Source of the DNA: Ruminococcaceae bacterium BL-4 | GTDB taxonomy: Bacteria; Bacillota; Clostridia; Oscillospirales; Acutalibacteraceae | DNA length: 64,000 bases | Direction: 5' to 3' | NCBI GenBank assembly: GCA_902809935.1 | Contig: LR778134.1 | Span: forward strand, 868,001-932,000 | Shown: positions 9,362-17,715 of the stretch, in pieces | Layout of the letters: each line of letters starts with the position of its first letter | Position numbering within the stretch: the first letter of the stretch is position 1 | Program-made: the position numbers and the translations under genes | The notes under the pieces: model-generated | What the model was told of the DNA's origin: nothing | The model's database searches: none | The model's input: only the letters and a program-made list of their open reading frames with translations

Positions 9362-11992
9362 ATGAGTCACAAGTATGTCTATCTGTTCTCAGAGGGCAAC
9401 AAGGACATGAGAGAACTCCTGGGCGGCAAAGGTGCAAACCTTGCCGAAATGACCAATGCAGGAATGCCGGTTCCCCAGGGATTTACAATCTCTACAGAAG
9501 CCTGTACCCAGTATTACAATGATGGCCGTCAGATCAACGATGAGATCAAGGCGGAAATTGATGAGTATCTTGTAAAGATGGAAAAAATCTGCGGCAAGAA
9601 ATTTGCAGATCCGGAAAATCCGCTTCTGGTTTCCGTTCGTTCCGGTGCCCGCGCTTCGATGCCTGGCATGATGGATACAATTCTGAATTTGGGTCTCAAT
9701 GACGTTGTGGTTAAGGGTCTTGCAAAGTTCACGAACAATGAGCGTTTTGCTTATGATTCTTATCGCCGTTTCATCCAGATGTTCTCGGATGTTGTTATGG
9801 AACTGCCGAAGCCTGAATTTGAAAAGATTATCGATAAGAAGAAGGCAGAAAAAGGCGTTAAGATGGATACCGAGCTTTCTGCTGATGATTTGAAAGATTT
9901 GGTTGTTCGCTTTAAAGCTTTCTATAAAGAGAAAAAAGGCGAGGATTTCCCATCTGACCCGAAGATTCAGCTGATGGAAGCAGTCAAGGCTGTTTTCCGT
10001 TCCTGGGACAACCCCCGTGCAAATGTTTATCGCCGCTTAAACGAGATCCCTTATGATTGGGGCACTGCTGTTAGTGTACAGGCAATGGTCTTTGGTAACT
10101 CCGGTGACCGTTCCGGCACAGGTGTTGCATTTACTCGTAACCCGGCAACTGGTGAGAAAGCACTGTTCGGCGAATATCTCATCAATGCACAGGGCGAAGA
10201 TGTTGTTGCTGGTGTTCGTACACCTTCTCCGATTGCACAGCTTAAACAGGATATGCCTGAAGTATACAAGCAGTTTGCTTCGATTGCAGACCGCCTCGAA
10301 AAACATTATACCGATATGCAGGATATGGAGTTCACCATTGAAAATGGCAAGCTCTATATGCTGCAGACTCGTAACGGCAAACGTACCGCAACCGCAGCTC
10401 TGAAAGTTGCTGTTGACCTTGTGGACGAGGGCATGATCGACGAGAAAGAAGCAGTTCTCCGTGTTGAGCCGAAGCAGCTCGATGCTTTGCTTCATCCGCA
10501 GTTTGACGCTGAAGCACTTAAAAAGGCAAAGGCACTTGGCAAAGGATTGGCTGCATCTCCGGGCGCTGCCTGCGGCCGTGTTGTTTTCTCTGCTGAAGAC
10601 GCAAAAGAGTGGGCAAAGAACGGCGAGAAGGTAGTTCTGGTTCGCCGTGAGACTTCTCCGGAAGACATTGAGGGCATGCAGGTTGCAGAAGGTATCCTGA
10701 CTGTCCGCGGTGGTATGACCAGCCATGCAGCTGTTGTTGCACGTGGCATGGGAACCTGCTGCGTTTCCGGCTGTGGCGAGATCATTGTTGACTATGATGC
10801 AAAGACCTTTACCCTCGGCGGTAAGACCATTAAAGAGGGAGATTATATTTCTCTTGACGGCACAACCGGCAATATCTATGGAGAGGCGATTCCGAGTGCT
10901 CCGGCTTCCATTAGCGGAAACTTTGGCCGCTTTATGGGGTGGGCCGACAAGTATCGTCAGCTCGAAGTTTACACCAACGCTGATACGCCCCGCGATGCGA
11001 AACAGGGCCGTAAATTTGGTGCAGAGGGCATTGGACTTTGCCGTACAGAGCATATGTTCTTTGAAGAGACCCGTATTAAGGCAATGCGCGAGATGATCGT
11101 TGCAGAGACAACCGAAGAGCGTGAAAAAGCACTCGCAAAGATTATGCCTTTCCAGCAGGGCGATTTTGAAGGCCTGTATGAAGCAATGGAAGGCCGTCCG
11201 GTTATTATCCGTTATCTCGATCCCCCACTTCATGAGTTCCTGCCTACAAAGGAAGAGGACATTAAGGAGATTGCGGACGAACTCGGAATTACCGTTGCTC
11301 GTTTGAAGAATGTAATTGCAAGCCTGCATGAATTTAACCCGATGATGGGTCACCGTGGATGCCGTCTGTGCGTTACCTATCCGGAAATTGCAAAGATGCA
11401 GACCACTGCAGTGATTAATGCTGCAATCGCTGTTACAAAGCGCAATAAATTTAAGGTTGAGCCTCGTATTATGATTCCGCTGGTCGGCGAAGTCAAGGAG
11501 CTCAAATTCGTAAAAGACGTCGTTGTTGAGACCGCGGATCAGCTGATCAAAGAATCCGGCATGGATATGAAGTATCAGGTCGGTACTATGATCGAAATTC
11601 CGCGTGCTGCTTTGACTGCAGACGAAATCGCGAAGGAAGCAGAGTTCTTCAGCTTTGGTACAAACGATCTTACACAGATGACATTCGGCTTTAGCCGTGA
11701 TGATGCTGGTAAGTTCCTGGATGCTTATTATGAGAATAAGATCTATGAATTGGATCCGTTTGCACACCTGGATCAAAAGGGTGTTGGCAAGTTGGTAAAG
11801 ATGGCTGTTGAGCTGGGCCGCAAGACCCGCCCGGATATCCATCTTGGAATCTGCGGCGAACACGGTGGCGATCCGACTTCTGTTGAATTCTGCCATGATG
11901 TTGGTCTTAATTATGTTTCCTGTTCACCGTTCCGCGTGCCGGTTGCACGTCTGGCTGCGGCACAGGCTGCTATTAAGAATCCTCGCAAGTAA
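9362..11992 (+). CDS. ppdK: Pyruvate, phosphate dikinase
   Basis: An 876-residue enzyme interconverting pyruvate, ATP and phosphate with PEP, AMP and pyrophosphate; in anaerobes it usually supports PPi-linked glycolysis or gluconeogenesis. The ATP-grasp domain opens with LLGGKGANLAEMTNAGMPVPQGF; the swivelling phosphohistidine domain has TVRGGMTSHAAVVARGMG with the catalytic His; the C-terminal PEP/pyruvate barrel has GIGLCRTEHMF and LGICGEHGGDP with the catalytic Cys. The ATG at 9362 is chosen because AGGAGG is seven to ten bases upstream and length matches the family; the open frame extends 38 codons upstream without homology. No regulatory protein gene (PDRP) is adjacent. Confidence 0.97.
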   Translation: MSHKYVYLFSEGNKDMRELLGGKGANLAEMTNAGMPVPQGFTISTEACTQYYNDGRQINDEIKAEIDEYLVKMEKICGKKFADPENPLLVSVRSGARASMPGMMDTILNLGLNDVVVKGLAKFTNNERFAYDSYRRFIQMFSDVVMELPKPEFEKIIDKKKAEKGVKMDTELSADDLKDLVVRFKAFYKEKKGEDFPSDPKIQLMEAVKAVFRSWDNPRANVYRRLNEIPYDWGTAVSVQAMVFGNSGDRSGTGVAFTRNPATGEKALFGEYLINAQGEDVVAGVRTPSPIAQLKQDMPEVYKQFASIADRLEKHYTDMQDMEFTIENGKLYMLQTRNGKRTATAALKVAVDLVDEGMIDEKEAVLRVEPKQLDALLHPQFDAEALKKAKALGKGLAASPGAACGRVVFSAEDAKEWAKNGEKVVLVRRETSPEDIEGMQVAEGILTVRGGMTSHAAVVARGMGTCCVSGCGEIIVDYDAKTFTLGGKTIKEGDYISLDGTTGNIYGEAIPSAPASISGNFGRFMGWADKYRQLEVYTNADTPRDAKQGRKFGAEGIGLCRTEHMFFEETRIKAMREMIVAETTEEREKALAKIMPFQQGDFEGLYEAMEGRPVIIRYLDPPLHEFLPTKEEDIKEIADELGITVARLKNVIASLHEFNPMMGHRGCRLCVTYPEIAKMQTTAVINAAIAVTKRNKFKVEPRIMIPLVGEVKELKFVKDVVVETADQLIKESGMDMKYQVGTMIEIPRAALTADEIAKEAEFFSFGTNDLTQMTFGFSRDDAGKFLDAYYENKIYELDPFAHLDQKGVGKLVKMAVELGRKTRPDIHLGICGEHGGDPTSVEFCHDVGLNYVSCSPFRVPVARLAAAQAAIKNPRK

Positions 11993-12019
11993 TTTTTTAA
12001 CCATTACACCATGAACTTA

Positions 12020-12068
12020 AAAATCCCCGTACATTGCCTTTTGAGCAATGTACGGGGATTTTATTTTT
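12020..12068 (+). terminator. Terminator of ppdK
   Basis: A perfect 18-bp stem (12020-12037 with 12045-12062) with a 7-base loop, followed by TTTTATTTTTT. It starts 28 bases after the ppdK stop. Confidence 0.93.
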
Positions 12069-12204
12069 TAATAGGAAAAATCAATCAATGTGTACTTGTT
12101 TTATTACATTTGTAGCAGCTGCTTTTATTTAAAATAAAAGGAATTATTTTTTATCAAAATTGCGTAAATTTAGGAGGTCAAATTCAAAAGAAGCACAACA
12201 ATTC

Positions 12205-12233
12205 TTGACTTTTGAGGCCTTTCTATGTAAACT
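12205..12233 (+). promoter_or_regulatory. Candidate promoter for the YcxB-like gene
   Basis: TTGACT (12205-12210), a 17-base spacer and TAAACT (12228-12233) lie about 85 bases before the next start codon. The -10 matches the consensus at four positions only. Confidence 0.4.
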
Positions 12234-12317
12234 TTAAAAGTAAAAGAATATAAATTTACATATAAAAATATGCTTTTTATGCCACAATTAAAATACTCTG
12301 TCTTAAGGAGCCAACCG

Positions 12318-12836
12318 ATGGACAAAATAGTGCTATTTAAAAACATAACAGAATTTGACGACAATCAGATGAAAGAATTTGCCAAATTTCTTTGGGAAAA
12401 ATTACCTGGAGGAAGAAGGCTGCAGCGCAGAATGAAAAACAGTTTGCTGGGGGGCGCACTTGCATTTCTAATGATTGCCATTATTTGTGCAGTGCAGCCG
12501 GAACAAATGCTGATTGCTGTTTTGGCTGTTATTTTAAGTATCGTTAGTTTTATAGTTGCTTTTCATCAGGAAAATTTTCAGGAAAAAGTTTATTTTGAAC
12601 GAATGCCTGCGTCTCAAAACAGGATTCACTATCAGTTTTGTCAGGATCATCTTTCAGTATTGGCAGAGGGAACAAACGATCATTTCTTTTGGAGCGATCT
12701 GCAAAATCTTTTTGGAACTTCGCATTTTGTTTTTCTCATTTTTTCCAAAGAATATCTTCCCGTTTCCCTAGAATATTTTTCTAACGAAGATCGTCAAAAT
12801 TTTTTGGAGTTTTTAGATCAGGTTAAAATTGTATAA
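12318..12836 (+). CDS. Small two-helix membrane protein, YcxB-like
   Basis: A 172-residue protein. Residues about 45-85 form two hydrophobic segments (LLGGALAFLMIAIICAV and LIAVLAVILSIVSFIVAF) separated by a short turn. The C-terminal half has the pattern of YcxB-like domains: a strand ending FCQDHLSV, FWSDLQNLFGTSHFVFLIF and a closing YLPVSLEYFS...FLEFL. No function is established for this family. The ATG at 12318 is chosen for the AAGGAG seven bases upstream; the frame opens 16 codons earlier without a binding site. It appears monocistronic. Confidence 0.6.
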   Translation: MDKIVLFKNITEFDDNQMKEFAKFLWEKLPGGRRLQRRMKNSLLGGALAFLMIAIICAVQPEQMLIAVLAVILSIVSFIVAFHQENFQEKVYFERMPASQNRIHYQFCQDHLSVLAEGTNDHFFWSDLQNLFGTSHFVFLIFSKEYLPVSLEYFSNEDRQNFLEFLDQVKIV

Positions 12837-12903
12837 AATTACAGATTATAAAATAAAAGGATCCTTTGGGGGAATGCATTTATTTTTTATTAAAAAAAGA
12901 AAA

Positions 12904-12944
12904 AATTCCATAAATAAATGCTTAAATGCTTAATTTATGGAATT
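12904..12944 (-). repeat. 12-bp inverted repeat ahead of the dlt-like cluster
   Basis: AATTCCATAAAT (12904-12915) and ATTTATGGAATT (12933-12944) are perfect complements around a 17-base loop. On the minus strand the stem runs into TTTTTCTTTTTTT, like a terminator for a leftward transcript, yet no leftward gene lies to its right. On the plus strand no T run follows. Confidence 0.6.
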
Positions 12945-12970
12945 AAATCCCACTCAGCGGGAATTATCTC

Positions 12971-12999
12971 TTGTGTTCTCTTTATGACATGGGTATAAT
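12971..12999 (+). promoter_or_regulatory. Promoter of the dlt-like cluster
   Basis: TTGTGT (12971-12976), a 17-base spacer and a perfect TATAAT (12994-12999) precede the DltA-like gene, leaving a leader of about 80 bases. Confidence 0.7.
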
Positions 13000-13087
13000 A
13001 AAAAAGAATGTATTTTTATGAAGGCTTTGTTCTTTTATGCAGTTAATTCTGCAAAAAGACGATTGATAAAAGTAAGGATTTTTGATT

Positions 13088-14605
13088 ATGAAAAATATAT
13101 TGGAATGGATTGAAAGATCAGAAAAAAATTTTTCGGAAAAAACAGCGTTTTCCGATGATCAGCAAGAAGTAACCTATAAGCAGCTTTTGGAGCAAGCCAA
13201 AGCACTCGGAAGCTTTTTGGGAAAGTTTGGTCAGAAAAATCATGCCGTGGCATTGCTGATTCCCCGCAGCGTAGAAACTTTGGCTGCGATGATGGGGGTT
13301 GCTTACAGCGGAAACTTTTATGTAGTGTTAGATACTGAGATGCCCCAGAAACGAATGACCGCAATTCTTGGAAAAATTTCGCCGTTTGTAATTCTTACTA
13401 TCGATAGTTTAAAAGAAAAAGCAGATGAACTTCTGCCCGGAAAAGCCGTAGTTTTTGAAAATGCGGTGCAGGAGCCGATTAATGAAAAACTGCTTTTAGA
13501 AATCCGTGAGAATATGGTGGATGCGGACCCGCTTTATGCACTTTTTACATCCGGTTCTACTGGGATGCCAAAAGGAGTTGTTGTTTGCCACCGAAATGTG
13601 ATTTCTTATATTAACTGGTATGTTTCGGCGTTTTCCATTGATGATTCCGTTGTCTTTGGCAGTCAAACGCCCTTTTATTTTAGCATGTCTGTTTCAGATG
13701 TTTATAGTACACTCTGTGCCGGAGGTACCCTGCATATTATTCAAAAGCAGACGTTTTCATTTCCATTGCAGTTGCTGCAACAGCTCAATGCCAAAAAAGT
13801 AAATACGATTTATTGGGTGCCTTCTGCGCTTTGCCTGCTTGCAAACTGGAAAGCGTTTGATTACGAAAAGCCGCAGTTTTTAAAGAGAGTGCTTTTTGCG
13901 GGAGAGACAATGCCGACAAGGCAGCTCAATTATTGGATGGGACATTTGCCGGACTGTACTTTTGCAAACCTCTTCGGACCAACCGAGACTACCGATATCT
14001 GCACTTACTATGTAGTGAACCGGGAATTTGCAGATGGGGAATCTCTTCCGATTGGACATGCCTGCAATAACTGCGACGTATTTGTTTTGGATGAGAATAA
14101 TCATCTGGTTGAGCCTGGAGAAAAAGGAGAACTTTTTGTACGAGGCTCTTTTGTTGCACCTGGATATTATGCAGAATCGGAAAAGACAGCGGACGCTTTT
14201 GTACAAAATCCGCTGAATCCCTATTATCCGGAACCTGTTTATAAGACAGGAGATCTTGTTCTGTATAATTCTTATGGAGAGCTTGAATATGCCGGACGAA
14301 AGGATTTTCAAATTAAGCATATGGGTTACCGGATTGAACTGGGAGAAGTGGAAGCTGCTGCTTCTGCGGTGACGGAGATTTCTTCCTGTGCAGTCTGTTA
14401 TGATAGGGGAAGCGATCAGATTATTCTGTTTTATCAGGGGAAAAAGATTTTAGACGAAGACCTCATGAAACAACTAAAGCGTCGGCTTCCGCCCTATATG
14501 TTGCCGGGACGGCTTTGCCGTTTAAAAAGTTTTCCTTATAACCAAAATGGGAAAATTGACCGCAAGAAGCTTTTGAAAGACTATCAGGAGCAAATAAAAG
14601 GTTAA
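13088..14605 (+). CDS. dltA: DltA-like adenylation enzyme with altered substrate pocket
   Basis: A 505-residue stand-alone adenylation-domain protein, the length of DltA (D-alanine:carrier ligase). It has the ATP loop LFTSGSTGMPKG (about 152-163), FGPTETT, the YKTGDL motif, and the C-terminal catalytic Lys in NGKIDRKK. By family knowledge it should adenylate a carboxylic acid and load it on the carrier protein encoded next. Two pocket residues differ from DltA: Ser199 (in FSMSVSD) where DltA has the amino-group-binding Asp (FDLSVMD), and Ala271 (in LFAGE) where DltA has the selectivity Cys (FCGE). The spacing of 72 residues is identical to DltA (197 and 269 in the Bacillus cereus enzyme). The substrate may therefore not be D-alanine. 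The start at ATG 13088 follows TAAGGA by nine bases. Confidence 0.85.
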   Translation: MKNILEWIERSEKNFSEKTAFSDDQQEVTYKQLLEQAKALGSFLGKFGQKNHAVALLIPRSVETLAAMMGVAYSGNFYVVLDTEMPQKRMTAILGKISPFVILTIDSLKEKADELLPGKAVVFENAVQEPINEKLLLEIRENMVDADPLYALFTSGSTGMPKGVVVCHRNVISYINWYVSAFSIDDSVVFGSQTPFYFSMSVSDVYSTLCAGGTLHIIQKQTFSFPLQLLQQLNAKKVNTIYWVPSALCLLANWKAFDYEKPQFLKRVLFAGETMPTRQLNYWMGHLPDCTFANLFGPTETTDICTYYVVNREFADGESLPIGHACNNCDVFVLDENNHLVEPGEKGELFVRGSFVAPGYYAESEKTADAFVQNPLNPYYPEPVYKTGDLVLYNSYGELEYAGRKDFQIKHMGYRIELGEVEAAASAVTEISSCAVCYDRGSDQIILFYQGKKILDEDLMKQLKRRLPPYMLPGRLCRLKSFPYNQNGKIDRKKLLKDYQEQIKG

Positions 14606-14662
14606 AAACTGATTTTTAAGAATCAGATAATATGATATTTTATCAGAAGGAGTAGGTTCATT

Positions 14663-14890
14663 ATGGACGAATTACTGCAAATTTTAAACACCTTAAAACC
14701 AGGCGTGGATTTTACGAAAGAGACCGATCTTGTTAAAAGGGGGATTCTCGATTCTTTGACTATCATTACGCTTGTGAATGAACTGAAAGATGAATTTGAT
14801 ATTGAGATAACACTTCTTGATATTGTTCCTAAAAACTTTTTCTCTGCGCAAACTATTTATGATATGGTAAAACGTTTACAAGACGAATAA
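14663..14890 (+). CDS. dltC: Acyl/D-alanyl carrier protein (DltC-like)
   Basis: A 75-residue phosphopantetheine carrier with the attachment Ser in GILDSLTIITLV (Ser about residue 32). DltC proteins have the related GLLDSFGTVELL, so the residues after the Ser differ and may match a different partner. AAGGAG precedes the ATG. It lies between the adenylation enzyme and the MBOAT gene, consistent with passing a thioester-bound acyl group from one to the other at the inner face of the membrane (family knowledge plus context). Confidence 0.88.
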   Translation: MDELLQILNTLKPGVDFTKETDLVKRGILDSLTIITLVNELKDEFDIEITLLDIVPKNFFSAQTIYDMVKRLQDE

Positions 14891-14908
14891 AGAGGAGAAA
14901 TTGTTCTT

Positions 14909-16501
14909 ATGGCATATAATTCACTAGCCTATCTGGTTGTATTTTTAGTGCCTGTTTTTCTTCTTTATACAATTGTTCCCAAAAGATATAAATGGATTGT
15001 CCTTTTAGCGGCAAGCTATGGATTTTATCTGATGGGCAGTGGCTTTTTGGTGATCTTTTTACTGATTACGACTGTTTCAATTTACTTTTGTGCCCTTTCT
15101 TTGGATAAGGTTGCGAAGAATGCAGCGGCCGTTCGAAAAACACTTCCCAAAGAGGAAAAGAAGGCTTTTCGTCAAAAAATAGATAAAAAAAAGCGCAGGA
15201 TTGTGCTGTTGACTGTTTTAGTCAATATTTTAATATTACTAGTACTTAAATATTATAATTTCCTCGGCGGAGCAATGGATGGACTGTTGGCTTCCGTAGG
15301 ACTTCCAAAGATTTTTCCTGCGATCAGTCGTCAGATTCAGCCTTTAGGAATTTCTTTCTATACGCTGCAGGCGATCAGCTATGTGATGGATGTTTATCAC
15401 GGGAAATATACTGCGGATCGAAATTTTGGGAAAGTGGCACTTTTTCTGGTCTTTTTCCCACAGATTGTTGAAGGGCCAATTGGGCGTTTTGATCTTTTGG
15501 CAGATCAACTTTATGAAGGACATACTTTTGACTGGCAGAGGACAATCAGTGGAATGCAGCTGATTTTGTGGGGGCTTTTCCAAAAGGTTGTGATTGCAGA
15601 TCGCGCAGATATTTTGGTCGGAAAAGTCTGCGGCAATTTTGCGAATTATTCCGGAATTACGGTAATTTTGACGATGCTGATTTATACCCTGCAAATTTAT
15701 ACGGATTTTGCAGGTTCCATTGATATTGTTATGGGAAGTGCTCAGCTATTTGGCGTTTCCCTCTCAAAGAATTTTGATCGTCCATTCAGCTCTCATACGG
15801 TCAATGAGTTCTGGCGGCGTTGGCATATTACGTTGGGCACATGGCTGCGGGATTATGTTTTCTATCCTGTCTCTATTTCCAAACCGATTTTTTCTCTTGG
15901 AAAGTTCACACGTAAGCATTTGAATACATTTTTTGCCGGTTTGGTTCCAGCGATTATCTCGTTGTTCTGCGTTTGGTTTACAAATGGTTTCTGGCATGGA
16001 GCCGGAGTAAAATATATTCTCTATGGAATGTATTACTATGCGATTACGATTTTAGGACTTCTTTTTGAGCCGGTGTTTCGTCGTTTCTTTGAAGCTACCA
16101 AAATCAATCGAAAGGGAAAAGGGTTTCAGGCGTTTCAAGTGGTGCGTACTTTCTTTTTAGTCAATGTTGGAATGCTGATTTTCCGTGCGAATACACTTCG
16201 GTCTTTTAGAGCGATGTTTGTTTCTATGTTTAGCGGGTTTAATCCCTCGGTTTTAACGGATGGTTCTCTTTTAAGCTTGGGATTAGACTATAAAGATCTG
16301 ATCATTTTAGCGGTCGGTACACTTCTCTTGTGGATCGTTGGCCGGCTGCATACAAAAGGGCATCACCTGCGTGATGAACTTGCACAGAAAAATTCATTTT
16401 TGCGCTGGGGACTTAGTATGGCAATGCTGTTTGTGATTATTATGTTTGGTGCTTACGGTTATGGCTATGTTGCAATCAACCCGATTTATGGGAATTTCTA
16501 A
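14909..16501 (+). CDS. MBOAT-family membrane acyltransferase (DltB/AlgI type)
   Basis: A 530-residue multi-pass membrane protein. Conserved MBOAT features are FWRRWHITLGTWLRDYVFYP, with His306, and NGFWHGAGVKYILYG, with His363, the usual catalytic His. Family members move acyl groups from a cytoplasmic donor to an extracellular acceptor. DltB proteins are usually near 400 residues, whereas AlgI/alginate-type enzymes are nearer 500, so size and the GISFYTLQAISYVMDVY segment place it nearer AlgI. A ribosome binding site AGAGGAG precedes the ATG. It probably takes the acyl group from the carrier protein encoded 18 bases upstream (inference). Confidence 0.9.
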   Translation: MAYNSLAYLVVFLVPVFLLYTIVPKRYKWIVLLAASYGFYLMGSGFLVIFLLITTVSIYFCALSLDKVAKNAAAVRKTLPKEEKKAFRQKIDKKKRRIVLLTVLVNILILLVLKYYNFLGGAMDGLLASVGLPKIFPAISRQIQPLGISFYTLQAISYVMDVYHGKYTADRNFGKVALFLVFFPQIVEGPIGRFDLLADQLYEGHTFDWQRTISGMQLILWGLFQKVVIADRADILVGKVCGNFANYSGITVILTMLIYTLQIYTDFAGSIDIVMGSAQLFGVSLSKNFDRPFSSHTVNEFWRRWHITLGTWLRDYVFYPVSISKPIFSLGKFTRKHLNTFFAGLVPAIISLFCVWFTNGFWHGAGVKYILYGMYYYAITILGLLFEPVFRRFFEATKINRKGKGFQAFQVVRTFFLVNVGMLIFRANTLRSFRAMFVSMFSGFNPSVLTDGSLLSLGLDYKDLIILAVGTLLLWIVGRLHTKGHHLRDELAQKNSFLRWGLSMAMLFVIIMFGAYGYGYVAINPIYGNF

Positions 16502-16528
16502 ACGAATAGGAGTAGGTGAGACTAGTCT

Positions 16529-17515
16529 ATGCAGATAAAACATAAGAGTATTTTAAAAAAATGCTGCTGCGTGATTCTGACCTTGGGAATCCTTTTCGGT
16601 GCGTTAAAAGGGTTGTCATTTCTTGTAATGCCGCGAGATAATACAGCAGAAGCCGGTATGTACTGTCCGGATGGACGAGGATTTTATTCTTATCCGCAAA
16701 ATTCGATTGATGTTTTTGTAGTCGGAAACAGTGATTCTTATTGCGGTTTTTCTCCAATGGAACTTTGGAATAATTATGGATTTACTTCTTATGATAGCGG
16801 GGAGCCGGAACAGCGCGCAACTCAAGGCTTAAATATGCTCAAAGAAATTTTGACTCATCATAAGCCAAAAGTAGTGCTTCTTGATTTAGACGAAATTTTT
16901 GAGGGAAAAAATACGATTGGAAATACTTTTTATGATATGTTTTCTTACGAATTTCCCGTTTTTAGCTATCATAATCGATGGAAAACGTTGGATCTTTCCA
17001 ATGCTTTTCAAGAGGTGAATTATACCAACCAAAAAAGTACAATTAAAATGGGAGGACAGCACCTTCATAATAAAATAAAGGCTTATACAGGCCAAAACAA
17101 TATGAAGAAAAGATCCAATTTTGTCAGTATTCCGTGGGCTTCTAAATATGCGATGGATGAGATGCAAAAGCTTTGTCAGAAGAACGGGGTTGCATTTGTT
17201 CTCATTGATATTCCGGCAGCAATTACATGGACCGGTGCAAGGCATGATGCAGCAAAAGCATATGCAGAGTCGAGAGGAATTCCATTTTTAGATCTTAATA
17301 CTGACCTTGACAGTATGGGATTTAATTGGGAAACAGATACAATGGATGCCGGGTACCATATTAATATAGTTGGTGCGGCTAAAGTGACAAAATATCTTGG
17401 AGAATATCTCAAGCAAAATTATTCTTTAACAGATCATCGCAGCGATCCAAATTATTCCTCCTGGAATGATAATTATCAAATTTATCAGCAAGCCGTCCAG
17501 AAAATCTCAAGCTGA
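16529..17515 (+). CDS. Membrane-anchored SGNH-type protein, DltD-like
   Basis: A 328-residue protein with one N-terminal hydrophobic segment (about residues 11-33) and an outer catalytic-type domain. VVGNSDSYCGF carries a GNSDS motif (Ser68) and a late DAGYH carries Asp273 and His277, matching the Ser and Asp/His of SGNH esterases/acyltransferases. DltD and AlgJ/AlgX-like proteins have this architecture and complete acyl transfer outside the membrane. DltD is usually nearer 400 residues, so this is a short version. It ends the cluster, followed 22 bases later by a terminator. Confidence 0.78.
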   Translation: MQIKHKSILKKCCCVILTLGILFGALKGLSFLVMPRDNTAEAGMYCPDGRGFYSYPQNSIDVFVVGNSDSYCGFSPMELWNNYGFTSYDSGEPEQRATQGLNMLKEILTHHKPKVVLLDLDEIFEGKNTIGNTFYDMFSYEFPVFSYHNRWKTLDLSNAFQEVNYTNQKSTIKMGGQHLHNKIKAYTGQNNMKKRSNFVSIPWASKYAMDEMQKLCQKNGVAFVLIDIPAAITWTGARHDAAKAYAESRGIPFLDLNTDLDSMGFNWETDTMDAGYHINIVGAAKVTKYLGEYLKQNYSLTDHRSDPNYSSWNDNYQIYQQAVQKISS

Positions 17516-17537
17516 TTTGATGTTTTTATGATTCTAA

Positions 17538-17586
17538 AAAAGCAGCAGATTCCTATCATTCTTAGGGGTCTGCTGCTTTTGTTTTG
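17538..17586 (+). terminator. Terminator of the dlt-like cluster
   Basis: Arms AAAAGCAGCAGA (17538-17549) and TCTGCTGCTTTT (17569-17580) pair perfectly, with further inner pairing of CCTA and TAGG, followed by GTTTTG. Confidence 0.88.
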
Positions 17587-17662
17587 ATACAATTACAATT
17601 GTGATTTACTTTAAAGTTACATCTTAAGGACTTGATCAATCGCCCCCGAAAAAGAGTATATA

Positions 17663-17705
17663 AAAAACACCGACCCCATTATTTTTAAGGTCGGTGTTTT
17701 TATTT
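17663..17705 (-). terminator. Terminator of the 17716-19458 gene (possibly bidirectional)
   Basis: A perfect 13-bp stem (17663-17675 with 17689-17701). T-rich sequence follows on both strands, so it can end the minus-strand operon and back up the plus-strand terminator. Confidence 0.85.
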
Positions 17706-17715
17706 ATTCCTAATA

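Larger units (their letters stand above)
11993..12317. other. Intergenic region after ppdK
   Basis: A 325-base, very AT-rich gap. It contains the ppdK terminator (12020-12066), then a TTTTATTT...AAATAAAA self-complementary stretch near 12126-12144 and the candidate promoter for the next gene at 12205-12233. No coding capacity with a ribosome binding site was seen before 12318. Confidence 0.5.

Noticed and set aside
10037-11896. A 619-codon open frame on the minus strand
   Set aside because: It is fully antisense to ppdK, whose domains and catalytic motifs are complete, and its translation is Cys/His/Asn-rich with no recognisable family and no ribosome binding site.
13088-14605. Calling the enzyme a D-alanine ligase without qualification
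   Set aside because: Length and motifs fit DltA, but the Asp and Cys that define D-alanine binding are replaced, so only a DltA-like call is supported.
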